From: Oikopleura dioica
Taxonomy: Eukaryota > Chordata > Appendicularia > Copelata > Oikopleuridae
DNA length: 64,000 bases
Assembly: GCA_907165135.1 (NCBI GenBank)
Contig: OU015568.1
Span: 9,866,501-9,930,500 of the forward strand
Direction of reading: 5' to 3'
Below the pieces are notes generated by a model. That model made no database searches, was not told where the DNA came from, and saw only the letters and a program-made list of their open reading frames with translations. Made by a program: the position numbers and the translations under genes. Below are positions 10,801-20,148 of the stretch, piece by piece; position 1 is the first letter of the stretch; each line of letters starts with the position of its first letter.

Positions 10801-12160
10801 TTTTTGGGGGTCTATCTCGACTCCTTCAACCTCAAAATCGCCTTAAAAAATTGGACTATTTGACGAAAAGTGATGAAAATGGCCTATTTTTGCTAGAAAA
10901 TCAGATTTTTCTTGGTCGAAAATTGCTCCGAACAAGTTTATATGATGTATTAAACTTCAAGGTACACTCAGAAGCCAAAAATGGCTGTTTAAAAATTTTC
11001 GATTTTTTGAGGAAAATTGTTGACGGGGGTCCTTAATCATTTACCCTGGAAAAGTTGGAAGTTGCAATCAGATAGTTAAAAACTGTACCTTTGCAAGTCT
11101 CACCGCGATATTTGCAGTCGACGATTACAGAGTTCAGTTCGTGTCCAGTCCGATCTGCATATTCGAACATGTCAAATTGGGCAGCTGGACTTTGAGACGG
11201 TTCACTTCGAGAAGCACAAGTTCAACTTTAAGTTATCAATAATAACTTGTTATTAAAGTCAAGGCCAACGTGGTTAATTATTGACGAATTAGAGTCAAGG
11301 GCTTTGTCCCAAAGCAATTATGACTTCGTTGACTAAGTATTTATTTATGAAACCGCTATCTTTGGTACCCATTGACGACTTTTGCGATTTTCTCCTTTAG
11401 GTTGGCTTTGGAGATGTTTAGATAATCTCAAAATAAAGGCGATGCCACAACGTGCATCTGAATAATTATTCATAGACAAACAAAAAGGGTACTTTTGTTA
11501 TCTCAAGTCGGGAAATAGCCACTTTTGCCTTTACGCAAGGTCGATCAGTTTTCTTTTAAACATGTTCCTGAGAGAGTCTTGCCAGTATTATCCTGTAGAA
11601 AAGGAGAGTACGTTCTGTTCTTCGTGATTAAGCCGTTGATGAACCCGATATGGAAGATATCATCAACGGTCAATTTCGACAGGCGGTTCGAGTTTAAATT
11701 GCAAATCGTCAGCGAGGGAAAATCCATTGGCTCCTCGCTCTCCAGCTCATCAATTATGGTTGTATGAGGTCGTCTAATAAAAATATTAGATAAAAAAGAA
11801 TATATCAATTGAAAGAAAACGAACCCCAAAATCAAATCTGAACATCAATCTTATTGTTATCGTCTTTATTCGCCAATTAAACTTGGTTTTGTAAAAGAAA
11901 TTTTGGTTTGGTTAAATGATTAACTTACTCCCTAAACCGCTGGATTGCTTCGAGCGTGTGCGTCGCGAAAAAGCCCACAGCTGCCATGAAGACAACTGCC
12001 CATACTGTCTTCTTGAGGTCTATGCGTCCGGCGTAACAAATATTCGAAATGCCGTGCAGCGTCGAGCTACTCGAGCACTCGTACAACGTTGTTATCTTTA
12101 CCCGATGGACAAGCGATGATAAGCCCCCGCCGAGCTATTTTTCAAGACAATAATTTTCTT
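7874..12160 (-). CDS. ASIC: Acid-sensing ion channel (ASIC, DEG/ENaC family)
   Basis: This is a trimeric, proton- or ligand-gated Na+ channel of the plasma membrane. The exons read in order on the minus strand. The first is TLHGIS (His-Gly gating motif) plus TM1, ending at 11929. Next comes [10 protein letters not shown]...[10 protein letters not shown] from 11773, then the [14 protein letters not shown] exon (end 11089), then 10656-10486 ([10 protein letters not shown]...[14 protein letters not shown]). Exon 10109-9894 has [19 protein letters not shown] and [10 protein letters not shown]. Exons 9747-9696 and 9539-9440 carry RMVHMP, and the next ends at 8851 with [12 protein letters not shown]. 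Exons 8795 to about 8744, about 8698-8637 and 8504-8396 lead to [19 protein letters not shown] and TM2 ([20 protein letters not shown]), and the last exon 8112-7874 ends the gene. Oikopleura is known to have an ASIC. Intron 8395-8113 is GC-AG, 9893-9748 starts GG, and 8850-8796 cannot be GT-AG. The selectivity triplet is Gly-Gly-Ser rather than the usual Gly-Ala-Ser. The 5' end and one exon end near 11545 are uncertain. Confidence 0.92.
10694..11036. mobile_element. TTAA-flanked TIR element (MITE) in an ASIC intron
   Basis: The 343-bp block starts TTAAGGACCCCC and ends GGGGGTCCTTAA. Inside the ends the match continues, with CGTCAACAATTTTC on the left facing GAAAATTGTTGACG on the right. TTAA at both ends would be the target duplication typical of piggyBac-type transposons. 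There is no coding capacity beyond a meaningless 61-codon frame, so it is a non-autonomous element. It lies in the intron between the 11089 and 10656 exon ends of ASIC. Confidence 0.7.
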
Positions 12161-12645
12161 TCTCTTTGACGCCCTTTGATCGGGCTCCCCAAACTATTCA
12201 AGAAAAAATAGCTCAACTACAGCAATAGTAAACACAGCCTTATCAAATTTTAGACGATAACGAAATTCTAGAGGAGCATTTGGAGATGCCTTTCTGCCTA
12301 TTTTTCCACTAGAATGTCTTCCGAAAGCAGCTCGAAATGTGCGCGACTTCGATTAGCTTTTTCAAATAAATTCATTTTTGAAAATCTTAAAAATGGTTAA
12401 ATTCTTATCAATGATGATGCTTTAAAATCTCCTTTGAAAAGCTCTTTACAGTACACTTTTTCTCTTATTGTAACGCAAAAGCTTCTCTATCATTCGACCG
12501 AGAAATATTAAAAAGGTTGTAAATGTATTTGAAATTGGCAGAAAAATATTCACTTTGTTCCTGTTTGGAATAAGCCCCCGATTAATCTACGGATTAGGTT
12601 TTACATTTTTGTGATCAATATCACAATATCACCGATAGTGGCCAC

Positions 12646-13078
12646 CTAGCCAAATGTTGTCTCGTTTTTCTTCGTCTGAGCTTGCAACCGACTCTGCCAC
12701 TTCTCAAAATAATAAATCAGCACCAGGCCAAAAGCCAAACCAAAGATAAAAATATGCTCTAATGAATTCTTACCTGGGGTTGTTAGTGTACCAACATCAC
12801 GCTGATTTCTTCCAATTCGGCCTATCTGCTCATTTACAATCTTCAACTGGCTTTTTATAATAAGAAAAAGTTGTTCTCTTTGTTGATTTTGAAGCCAGTT
12901 CCTTGTGTTCAAAATGCGGGCTTGCTTTGAAAAAATAGTCGTTTGCTGGAACTGCGTAAGAAGATGGATATGTTTTCTGAGCAGGGATTAGTAATTTCGA
13001 TGGCCGCTTGATAATATGTTGATCTATAAAAATACCGACTTTTCCAGAAAAAAAACTTGCGTTCAAAGATTGACGCAT
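12646..13078 (-). CDS. Small single-pass membrane protein, unknown
   Basis: The Met at 13078 opens MRQSLNASFFSGKVGIFI. The frame would stop soon after 12847, but excising 12901-12847 as a 55-nt GA-AG intron (AAG|GAACTG...GCCAG|TTGAAG) rejoins it perfectly. The product is then about 125 residues, ending at 12646. A hydrophobic segment (HIFIFGLAFGLVLIYYF) close to the C-terminus followed by basic residues suggests a tail-anchored or inner-membrane protein. The N-terminus is rich in Arg, Ser and Lys and could be a mitochondrial presequence. No family was recognised. The clean GA-AG intron is the best evidence that this is a real gene. Confidence 0.5.
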
Positions 13079-13526
13079 AAAACGTGGTAAGCAAAGTACC
13101 GTCTATTTTTTTTACTCTTGATTGTGATTAGTAAAAGCGAAATATTGCTACACTTAGTAAGAGTGCTAAATTAGATAAATGCGGTACTTGAGTTATTAAA
13201 CGAGCCCCTGTTGCTGCTGATAAAGAAGTTCGCCACTTGTTCGTGCTCTAACCGAGTTACGACTGATAATTACACATGGCCAAATTTGTCCACTTGACTT
13301 TGGAAAAAGAGGGCAGTTGTCTAAAACGAATACGAACTCAGAGACATCTAAAATGAGCGTAACAAATGCCTTGGAAGGTACACGTGGTCGTAGTCGGGTT
13401 CTGGAAGATCGTGTTGACAGGAACATCGCCGCTCGTACTGTACATTCGAAGCGGCTTCATCCCTAAGTTCAAAGTCGAGAAAAGTGCACGGAGGAGCGCT
13501 TGATAAATGAGCTTGCACTGAGTGAG

Positions 13527-13612
13527 GTCTTTGGGACGATGTTCAGGAAAGTTACATCAAAAGAAGATTTCTTCCAGAAACGTTACTTTTGTATAAATTT
13601 AAAATATGCTAC
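13527..13612 (+). pseudogene. Left half of a + strand ORF interrupted by the LTR element
   Basis: From about 13527 a + frame (DVQESYIKRRFLPETLLLYK) is open into the CTAC target site at 13609-13612. Removing the retrotransposon and one CTAC copy continues the same frame at 17844 for another 87 codons without a stop. A possible AG acceptor sits just before 13527. No domain was recognised. Confidence 0.45.
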
Positions 13613-13853
13613 TGTAAGGAGTCTGCTATACTGCCTTTTCCCACTGGAAGAATGCCTGCTAATCTCTAAGGACAACAAGGAAGAGTCGGTAGTAGAGTAA
13701 TCGTTGCTGTATATTTTGTAGAGAAAAGTTGGAAATAAATAACGAGTTGCTCGGAGGAGGTAAAAGTTACGAATGCCACTTCTGATCGGGCTCGACCGGA
13801 GTTGCGCTCGATCAGATAATGATAACGTGGGCGAGAGTCTAGCAAACCCTATA
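13613..13853 (-). repeat. 3' LTR (element orientation)
   Basis: This 241-bp copy (plus strand TGTAAGG...CCCTATA) matches 17599-17839 with no difference seen. A pyrimidine run on its right (CTCCCCCT), purine-rich on the coding strand, is the polypurine tract. Confidence 0.92.
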
Positions 13854-14065
13854 CTCCCCCTGAGACTTGAGCATATGATAAGAATAGTGGCAGGAAAAGA
13901 CTTTGACGCATCTAATGAACAGGATCTTGAGAAAATGCTACATTCTGGGTTCGATTCTGCGTTAAAAAACCACGTGGGAGAAAAAGCATGAATCTAGACC
14001 AGAATATGTTGAGTAGCTCTTCTAGCGATGGCGAGCGGGCGAATCGGCTGGATCAGGGATTGTGC

Positions 14066-16480
14066 TCAATAAATGGTCGGCGACGGTCTGTAGTGATAAA
14101 GTCTAACCTTTTCAGGCCCCGGTCGATGATACAGAGCGAGCTCTGTTGGACCTGAAGGGGCGGCATTTTTCGCATAGTTGTAGCTCTTGCTGCTGGAGCT
14201 ATTGATGTTCATCGGTTGAACTTGGGTTTTCACTCGAGATGATGTCCGCGGCGCTTTCGGATGCAGTTCGACAACTGTACTGTTCGGAGAAGCTTCGGGT
14301 CGAGTTCGCTTTTGACGTCGTTTTTGCACTGGAGTGGGTCTCTTTTGTGATGCGACATTTTCTGACGAATTATTTAGATCTGCCACATCACGCGACTTGA
14401 CATCTAAGTTCTGGGTAGATAGAGCTTGAGAATGGGCTGATTCGGAGATGGTGATTTCCCAGGTGGTTCCACCAGTAGTAACATCCGCGGCATATTTCAC
14501 AGGCGAGATATCTGGGTTGATAGTCTGAACCTGAGACCTTTTGACGGGCGTATAACTCCTCTCCCCCTGAGACGATGAACCCGATTGAGTTGATTTCTTT
14601 GGAGGTGGAATTCGCGGTTGAGCTATTTGATGAGCCTTCGACTTGATAGTCGAGGTGAGGTGAGGGAAACTACGGTCCATTTCGAAATCGTCGATGAATC
14701 TCAAATTGTCGAGTCGTCGAGAAGCGTGACCACTGTGCTCGGTGATGCTGGCCAAAGCTAAATCCAGCATCTTACCGTTTTGTAGAAAGAGCAGATGGCG
14801 ACGATCGGAATGCAGGTAGAAGTGGCGTCCATTTAGCATCATCTCCGGACACTCGCATCCCCATTCAATCGCAAAGTGTTCTTTGTGAGTGTTGGAATCC
14901 GCGGCTAACCAATATGCCCATTTTGGAGGGCGAGCCAATCGCATTTGTAGCTCCTGTAGCGCGAGATTCGCGTTTTGTGACCATTTGGAAACGGCTGTGT
15001 CAGTCGCCGAGTTTCTGACTGAGTAAAGTGGCACAATGCGATGAGAAAAGCTGTCTGTTGCGCTCTTTTCTCCCACTGTCGTTTCAAAAAATGGTCGAAC
15101 CGAAAGGGGTTCAATTACCGACGTGAGTTCCTTTAAGTTCCCTGGGGGTTCCATCATCCGCGGTTTCAACAGATTTTCTGGGCCTGGCCTAGCCTCAGAC
15201 TGCGTGATGTCTCGGCCAAGGAGTCTCGCCGGTTGTTGGAGGGGTACTTTTGTTTCCGCCCCGAACGGAAATTTTCCCGGTTGACCATTCCGAATCAGCG
15301 AAGCCTCATCTACCTGGTGTGACTTGTCGCTCTTGTCCGGAAATGTGATGTGTAGCACCTCTTTTACTCGCTTCGCTGGGCATCCTTGGTCACGGGAATT
15401 CGGTGATGCAGCTAACGTAAACTTTTTGTTGTCCGCGGTAACGTTGGTAGCTTTAGATCGCTCATTGTGGGTGATTCGGAAGCACTTGACTCTACTATGA
15501 GCCACACCCTTGAGTTTTATCGTTTGGGACTTTGTCTTCGTAAAAGAGTTGTCGAAATACAACGTAAGAGTTCTTAACTTGTTGTCGACAGCGAGTCCGT
15601 CTATCGCTGCGTTGTCGAGAACGTCTCTGCCCAGTAGATTCGGAAAACCGGCGGGCGTAACCACCAGCTCGACCTTGATTTGTGGTCCATCGTTGAAGGA
15701 GAACCGGCAATCCAGTAAACCAAGTGGCCTTTGCGGCGGTGACTTGGGGTCGAATCCAGAAATGTCGAATGGGCAGGGTTGGAGTTGTTTGAGAATTTGG
15801 TCGGGTACGCAATCGACTGAAACTGTAGAAGAAGCAGCTCCGCTGTCTACCTCCATCATGGTGTCAAAACTTTTAGAGTCCACCGTGATGGTTGTAGCTG
15901 CGAAGTTAGTCTTGATTGAATTCTTCGACTTCAGTTGATAGTATTGGAATGGTTCCAGTTGTTCTTCAATTGTCGTCTTCATCACTTTCTTTTCGGATTT
16001 GTCGTCGCAGTCGGTATCTTCGCTATTCGAGTTTCCGCCTTTCGGGCTCTTCTTTCGCCTGTTCCATCTCCCGCCTTTCTTCTTTTGGAAGTTGACGGAG
16101 ACAGAAGTGTCAACTCTGTTTTGGATCGTTTGTTGTGCCAGGCGAGCAAGTTCCTTTATTGAGAAGACGTTACTCAGCGAAGGAGAAATCTGATTGAAAA
16201 CTTCAGGCTCGTTGGATCGTAACTGAAGATAGAGCAGCATGGCTTCTATGACTTCGAAGACATCATCGGCTTCTAGGTCTCGATTTTTGTGAGATTTGAA
16301 AGCGGCTTTAATCGCCCCTCTCGCCTCTCTCATCTTTTTCTGGACTTCCGCGGCGTAGTGCGCGGTTGGCTTCGTAGGGTCGAATTCGATGTCCCATACT
16401 TCGGATAAGGAGAGGAAGAAGTGGCTTCTATCGCCGAAATTTTTTCTAGAATTGTCTTTGCGTCTTCCCAGGTTGAGCAC
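14066..16480 (-). CDS. Retrotransposon Gag C-part, aspartic protease and RNase H remnant, 804 codons
   Basis: The long uninterrupted frame overlaps the upstream gag frame by 151 bases in the -1 frame. It has a helical capsid-like N-terminal part, a basic stretch (KKKGGRWNRRKK) in place of a CCHC zinc knuckle, and a retropepsin domain with the catalytic DSGA (MMEVDSGAASSTV) and the flap-distal LLGRDVL. A region near residues 505-580 resembles the Ty3/gypsy RNase H and its connection (KWSQNANLALQELQ; FYLHSDRRHLLFL). The whole reverse transcriptase palm between them is absent, and so is integrase. The last 150 residues are P/S/K-rich and unknown. The frame is intact despite the deletion, which argues for a maintained, mobilised subfamily. 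The stop is about 210 bp from the 3' LTR. Confidence 0.85.
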   Translation of the reverse strand: MLNLGRRKDNSRKNFGDRSHFFLSLSEVWDIEFDPTKPTAHYAAEVQKKMREARGAIKAAFKSHKNRDLEADDVFEVIEAMLLYLQLRSNEPEVFNQISPSLSNVFSIKELARLAQQTIQNRVDTSVSVNFQKKKGGRWNRRKKSPKGGNSNSEDTDCDDKSEKKVMKTTIEEQLEPFQYYQLKSKNSIKTNFAATTITVDSKSFDTMMEVDSGAASSTVSVDCVPDQILKQLQPCPFDISGFDPKSPPQRPLGLLDCRFSFNDGPQIKVELVVTPAGFPNLLGRDVLDNAAIDGLAVDNKLRTLTLYFDNSFTKTKSQTIKLKGVAHSRVKCFRITHNERSKATNVTADNKKFTLAASPNSRDQGCPAKRVKEVLHITFPDKSDKSHQVDEASLIRNGQPGKFPFGAETKVPLQQPARLLGRDITQSEARPGPENLLKPRMMEPPGNLKELTSVIEPLSVRPFFETTVGEKSATDSFSHRIVPLYSVRNSATDTAVSKWSQNANLALQELQMRLARPPKWAYWLAADSNTHKEHFAIEWGCECPEMMLNGRHFYLHSDRRHLLFLQNGKMLDLALASITEHSGHASRRLDNLRFIDDFEMDRSFPHLTSTIKSKAHQIAQPRIPPPKKSTQSGSSSQGERSYTPVKRSQVQTINPDISPVKYAADVTTGGTTWEITISESAHSQALSTQNLDVKSRDVADLNNSSENVASQKRPTPVQKRRQKRTRPEASPNSTVVELHPKAPRTSSRVKTQVQPMNINSSSSKSYNYAKNAAPSGPTELALYHRPGPEKVRLYHYRPSPTIY

Positions 16481-17518
16481 TGGAGGATTTCTTCACCGAT
16501 CTGTCGTTCGATGGAGATATCGAGGTGTGAGTAAACGCAGTTCAAGAATGGTTGTAGTCTGCTTGCGTGACCTTCGACGTGTGCTTTGTAAAATATTGAA
16601 AGTCGGCCCAGGAAGTTCGTAAATTCTGCGTGTGAACTTCCATCGAGTTTGGAGGTGTCTGTCATGTATCGTGTAAATGTGGCTGTGATGTGAGCTTCTT
16701 CTCGATAATCCGCGGTTGTTTGGTGACCTTGGGCGAAAGACTGGGAACGGTTGAGTTCGTGTTTGCAGAGGGTTCCCATCATTTGGTTTATCCGGTCCCG
16801 TTCCAAGATGTTTTTGTTGATAATCGGACGCAAGACTGGCTCTTTCGCCGGGTCAGCTTGTATCTGACTCTCAAGGTCGCGGTTCATGTCCAGAAGTAGT
16901 GAGATTCGGACGCCCGCTTCGTATATTGATCCCGGATCGTTGTCGGTCATAGCTCAAAATGTGCGAAGTCACGAGATCTTGATCAAAAGTTTTACCTTTT
17001 GGGCCCTCAGAAATAGCCAGCAACTTTTTACGGTTACTGACAATGACGCTGAGGTGCCGATGTACGCGTTGTCGATCTCGGAGTTCTTGTCTTCTCTTGG
17101 CAAATTTTCTCTTGCTGGAAGTGTTTTCGTAAAATTCTCTGTCTTCTGTGTTTTTGTTTTAGTTTCCGCGGCTTTGTGTCTTCTGATTATTTTCAGAGTG
17201 AGTGGTGTTTCGTTTTCGCGTGTGTAGGTGGGCGTTGCGTCACTTGTCCGCGGCGGGGCCTAGGCGGCGGCGTGGTGGCGCGCGCGAGGTGTTGGAGGTG
17301 TGTGTGTGGTGAGCGAAGGAGTAGCGCGGGCGTGTTCCGTTGCTCGGTGCGTGGGTTTGTTGTTTTATTCTCGCGGCGATTTCGGATGGCGGTGATCAGG
17401 GCCAACGGAATTTTTGTGCGCGGCGGGAATTTCTGTTTTCGTAATTTTCGTAATTTTCTCTTGAAACGGCGTTTCTAGCGGTTCCAAGGAAAATTAGGAG
17501 TTGATTCGTAATCCGCGG
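14245..17518. repeat. Ten dispersed copies of TCCGCGGY inside the LTR element
   Basis: On the plus strand TCCGCGG followed by C or T starts at 14245, 14484, 14898, 15157, 15432, 16347, 16709, 17165, 17247 and 17512. Seven copies are in coding sequence and three in the untranslated leader. Within the coding part the word falls in more than one codon phase (Ala-Ala-Asp type in most, Pro-Arg in others), so it is not a protein repeat. Only a couple of further copies were noticed in the rest of the 64 kb (about 20502, and on the other strand about 26906). Confidence 0.8.
16330..16950 (-). CDS. Retrotransposon Gag, N-terminal frame, 206 codons
   Basis: The Met at 16950 starts an acidic, helical protein (MTDNDPGSIYEAGVRISLLL) with the look of a Ty3/gypsy capsid N-domain. 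It ends with an Arg/Ser/Pro-rich tail at 16330. The downstream 804-codon frame lies in the -1 frame over the last 151 bases, so expression of the fused polyprotein would need -1 frameshifting, or the downstream Met is used. The 650-bp stretch between the start and the 5' LTR is untranslated leader. Confidence 0.75.
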   Translation of the reverse strand: MTDNDPGSIYEAGVRISLLLDMNRDLESQIQADPAKEPVLRPIINKNILERDRINQMMGTLCKHELNRSQSFAQGHQTTADYREEAHITATFTRYMTDTSKLDGSSHAEFTNFLGRLSIFYKAHVEGHASRLQPFLNCVYSHLDISIERQIGEEILQCSTWEDAKTILEKISAIEATSSSPYPKYGTSNSTLRSQPRTTPRKSRKR

Positions 17519-17598
17519 TCTCTGATTGGTCGAAACGGCGAAATTTACTCGTCGGAGAAGTCGTCACTTTTCCAGAATCTGGGTCTTCTTGACACCAC

Positions 17599-17839
17599 TG
17601 TAAGGAGTCTGCTATACTGCCTTTTCCCACTGGAAGAATGCCTGCTAATCTCTAAGGACAACAAGGAAGAGTCGGTAGTAGAGTAATCGTTGCTGTATAT
17701 TTTGTAGAGAAAAGTTGGAAATAAATAACGAGTTGCTCGGAGGAGGTAAAAGTTACGAATGCCACTTCTGATCGGGCTCGACCGGAGTTGCGCTCGATCA
17801 GATAATGATAACGTGGGCGAGAGTCTAGCAAACCCTATA
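17599..17839 (-). repeat. 5' LTR (element orientation)
   Basis: This is the 241-bp partner of 13613-13853, followed on its right by the CTAC target duplication (17840-17843). A TATA-type word (TATAG) is at the coding-strand start, but a promoter could not be pinned down. Confidence 0.92.
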
Positions 17840-18104
17840 CTACAGTATGTTGTACTACATGCAATATGGAGAAACTGTTCAGAATGCAGACTTCTTAATA
17901 AATATCGTGAAAGCTTTAATCTTGAGCAAGAATAACCAAAAGCACATTGCCAATATGATATTGACTCATTTTGCATGTTCAAGATCAGAGCTTTCAAACT
18001 CATTGATTGATGATTTTTGCTCTCAATTTAGATTTAGACTGTCAGAAGTAATTTTGCTGTTCTTCATGAAACTTCATTCGAACGAACTTGTGACTTTGAT
18101 CTAA
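17840..18104 (+). pseudogene. Right half of the interrupted + strand ORF
   Basis: The frame continues that of 13527-13612 and runs through YMQYGETVQNADFLINIVKA and FACSRSELSNSLIDDF to a stop at 18102-18104. The sequence has normal amino-acid composition and helical character, so it is likely a real exon or gene end broken by the element. Function unknown. Confidence 0.4.
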
Positions 18105-18173
18105 TTTCACTTGGCAGCCGAATCCGCCTGCGAGTTACCGTTATTTTCCGTTTTAAATTGTGTCAGAAAAAGA

Positions 18174-18980
18174 TTAACTTCTGTTAGAAGACACTGTCTG
18201 CGGTCTCGATTTCCTTACCCGCTCCCTTAGGAGGTTCCTTCTGAACATGTGCCTTTTATCCAGCGAAGAGTACCGATGTTTCTGAGAAGTCATCTCTTCT
18301 CGACAAAATCTCTTTCTCCGTTTGGGAAATGTTAAAAACGCAAATTGGTAAATAACCAATTCGCTAAGCCACTTCCCTTGTAAAATTGCTCGCGGCGTGT
18401 GCCCAAGGGATTTTTTCCAAAATAGATTTTCCAAATCTACTTTGTTAAGTGACCTCCTTCAGAAGGGGTTTTTGTATATTCGCTCTCGTAAATCATCCGA
18501 GGGTTGGCCGATTCATCGCCGACAAAAATGGATAGAAATCAATTGAGCGATTAATTTTTAAGTTTATTCTCCGTTCTAAGCGATACAGGCTTTGTGACAT
18601 AGCATTTAAGTTCCTTAAAATTGAACCTATATCAAGCTGATCTATAAATATTATAGAAGCAGTCGTCATTTTAGCGTCAATTTCGCTTCTCAGACAGCTT
18701 TTTTGATTTAAAAAACTGTCTAAAAAGCTTCTTCTTTCTGCCAAAATGACGAGAAGTTCTTTCAGACGGCTATTTTTCTCAAGCGAATTTTTGGAGTCTT
18801 TTGTTGCTTGCACTTTATTTATGTCGATTACCTTTTTGTTGACTCCGAGCTGTCATCTGTCGCTGCGTTAACAAAAATTTCTGACTGTTTAAAAACCTCA
18901 AGCTTACTTGTCGTGGTGGACATACTTTGCATCCAAGCACTGGAGTTGGACATCGAGGAGAACATAAAACAAGGGATCAA
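18174..18980 (-). CDS. Possible gene, unknown helical protein
   Basis: Minus-strand frames at 18813-18493 (NSRLKELLVILAERRSFLDS, YRLERRINLKINRS), about 18974-18845 (a Ser/Thr-rich stretch with several Mets) and 18434-18174 have protein-like composition. A junction near 18830 would need an implausible 19-nt intron, so the model is incomplete. No domain was recognised; the 18434-18174 frame may be chance. Confidence 0.2.
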
Positions 18981-19005
18981 CGAAGCAACGTCCTACAGCT
19001 CATGA

Positions 19006-20148
19006 AAACGTATCTCTTTCATCACTTCTTTGTCTCTTTCTTTCTGCCGAAGGTATCAAAAGTGAGCTGGCTCCTAGGGACGATTTAAGAGTCCGAGGGG
19101 GAATGCAAACTCTAATCCACGCGAGATACGTTAATTATCGGAAATTGACATTATCGAACTTGGCATCTCAAAATTTGCAAGAATTCGGTTTCATTCCCCT
19201 TTTCATTCAACCCTTATTGATCTAGAATAGTTTAATTAGTGCAGTCTCTGGATTAACGACGTTCACGAAATTGTATGTTCTATGGTATCCATTTATATCC
19301 CCGAAAAATCGTCTATCCACCTGCACGTGGCACTTGCAGCCAGAATTCGCGGGACCTGTCGATTTCTTTTTATCAGACATCGGCCAAATATCCGAGATGA
19401 TCTGAATTTTGGTGTTGCGGAATCGGCTTATGGAACCGACCCAGCGCAGTCTACTTCCTTTTGAGATAATATCGCCAAATGTTGAGAAATTCCGAGGCTT
19501 TCTAAAAAGCCAAACTTTTTTGTTGAACAAAATTTAGAAACCAGACTTTTGGGTTCTTACAGGAGATCTTCTTGCTCCGGCAAATCTTCATGTAAAAGAA
19601 AGCCACAAAGCTACAAAAGCTACGTCTGTTTTGAACTCGATTTTGATGAACTTTAGTTGAAAAGTCGAAAGAAGCAACTTTACAATTCCAACTTGGCGCC
19701 TAAATAAGAGTATTTTTGACGAACATGAGAGGTCTAGACTCGCGTGGAACACCATTCTTTCGAATTCAACAAGCCTGGTTGCCCTTTGAAAAAACACTGT
19801 GTCGCCAGAGCGAAAACATAGTGGAACGTGTGCTGTAATTTTCGATGAGTAAATTTCCGCAGATTTTGCATTTGCGAACTTATTTGACTCGCCCTTTTTT
19901 CCTTTGTTTCTCACGGGGCTTATCACTTCAGGTGGGCAATTTTGGGCAGTCGATTTATTTATGTCTTTTGTTAAATTATGCAGTTCGCATTTTTATTTTA
20001 GAGAAATTGTCAGAAGATGGTGAGTGGAATTGGAGTTGATAGGGCGGAGAAAAAGCTGCGGTCTGTAATTGCCGCTCAAGAAAGTTCACTTTGCTCTTTT
20101 TTCTCTTAAGTTTATTTTCTACGAAGGGAGAACCTAAAGAAAGGCGGT
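19006..20148. other. Weakly readable stretch, possible minus-strand exons
   Basis: Two minus frames, 19926-19588 (FRSGDTVFFQRATRLVEFER) and 19530-19222 (FGDIISKGSRLRWVGSISRF), look protein-like. The first has a faint OB-fold flavour (GDTVFFQRATRLVEF). Splicing could not be resolved and no family is claimed. Confidence 0.2.

Larger units (their letters stand above)
13613..17839 (-). mobile_element. Non-autonomous Ty3/gypsy-type LTR retrotransposon (Tor-like), 4.2 kb
   Basis: Two 241-bp LTRs that look identical base for base bound a minus-strand Gag plus protease/RNase H coding region. On the plus strand CTAC precedes the left LTR (13609-13612) and follows the right LTR (17840-17843), a 4-bp target duplication. 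In minus orientation the primer-binding site should start at the TGG two bases inside the 5' LTR (about 17596, TGGTGTCAAGAAG). A purine tract AGGGGGAG sits directly before the 3' LTR (about 13861-13854). No reverse transcriptase YxDD or integrase motif can be found, so it would need enzymes from another copy. Identical LTRs mean a recent insertion. Larvaceans carry Ty3/gypsy elements called Tor; the subfamily is not determined. Confidence 0.9.

Noticed and set aside
13196-13500. Small frames (about 36-76 codons) on both strands left of the LTR element.
   Set aside because: No consistent splicing or domain; they could be upstream exons of the interrupted ORF but cannot be supported.
15510-16193. 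Plus-strand frames of 64-142 codons across the retrotransposon.
   Set aside because: They are antisense to the conserved protease and Gag reading frames and show no domain.
13613-17839. Possibility that the LTR element is an endogenous retrovirus with an envelope gene.
   Set aside because: No envelope-like frame, signal peptide or transmembrane region is present, and RT and integrase are also missing.
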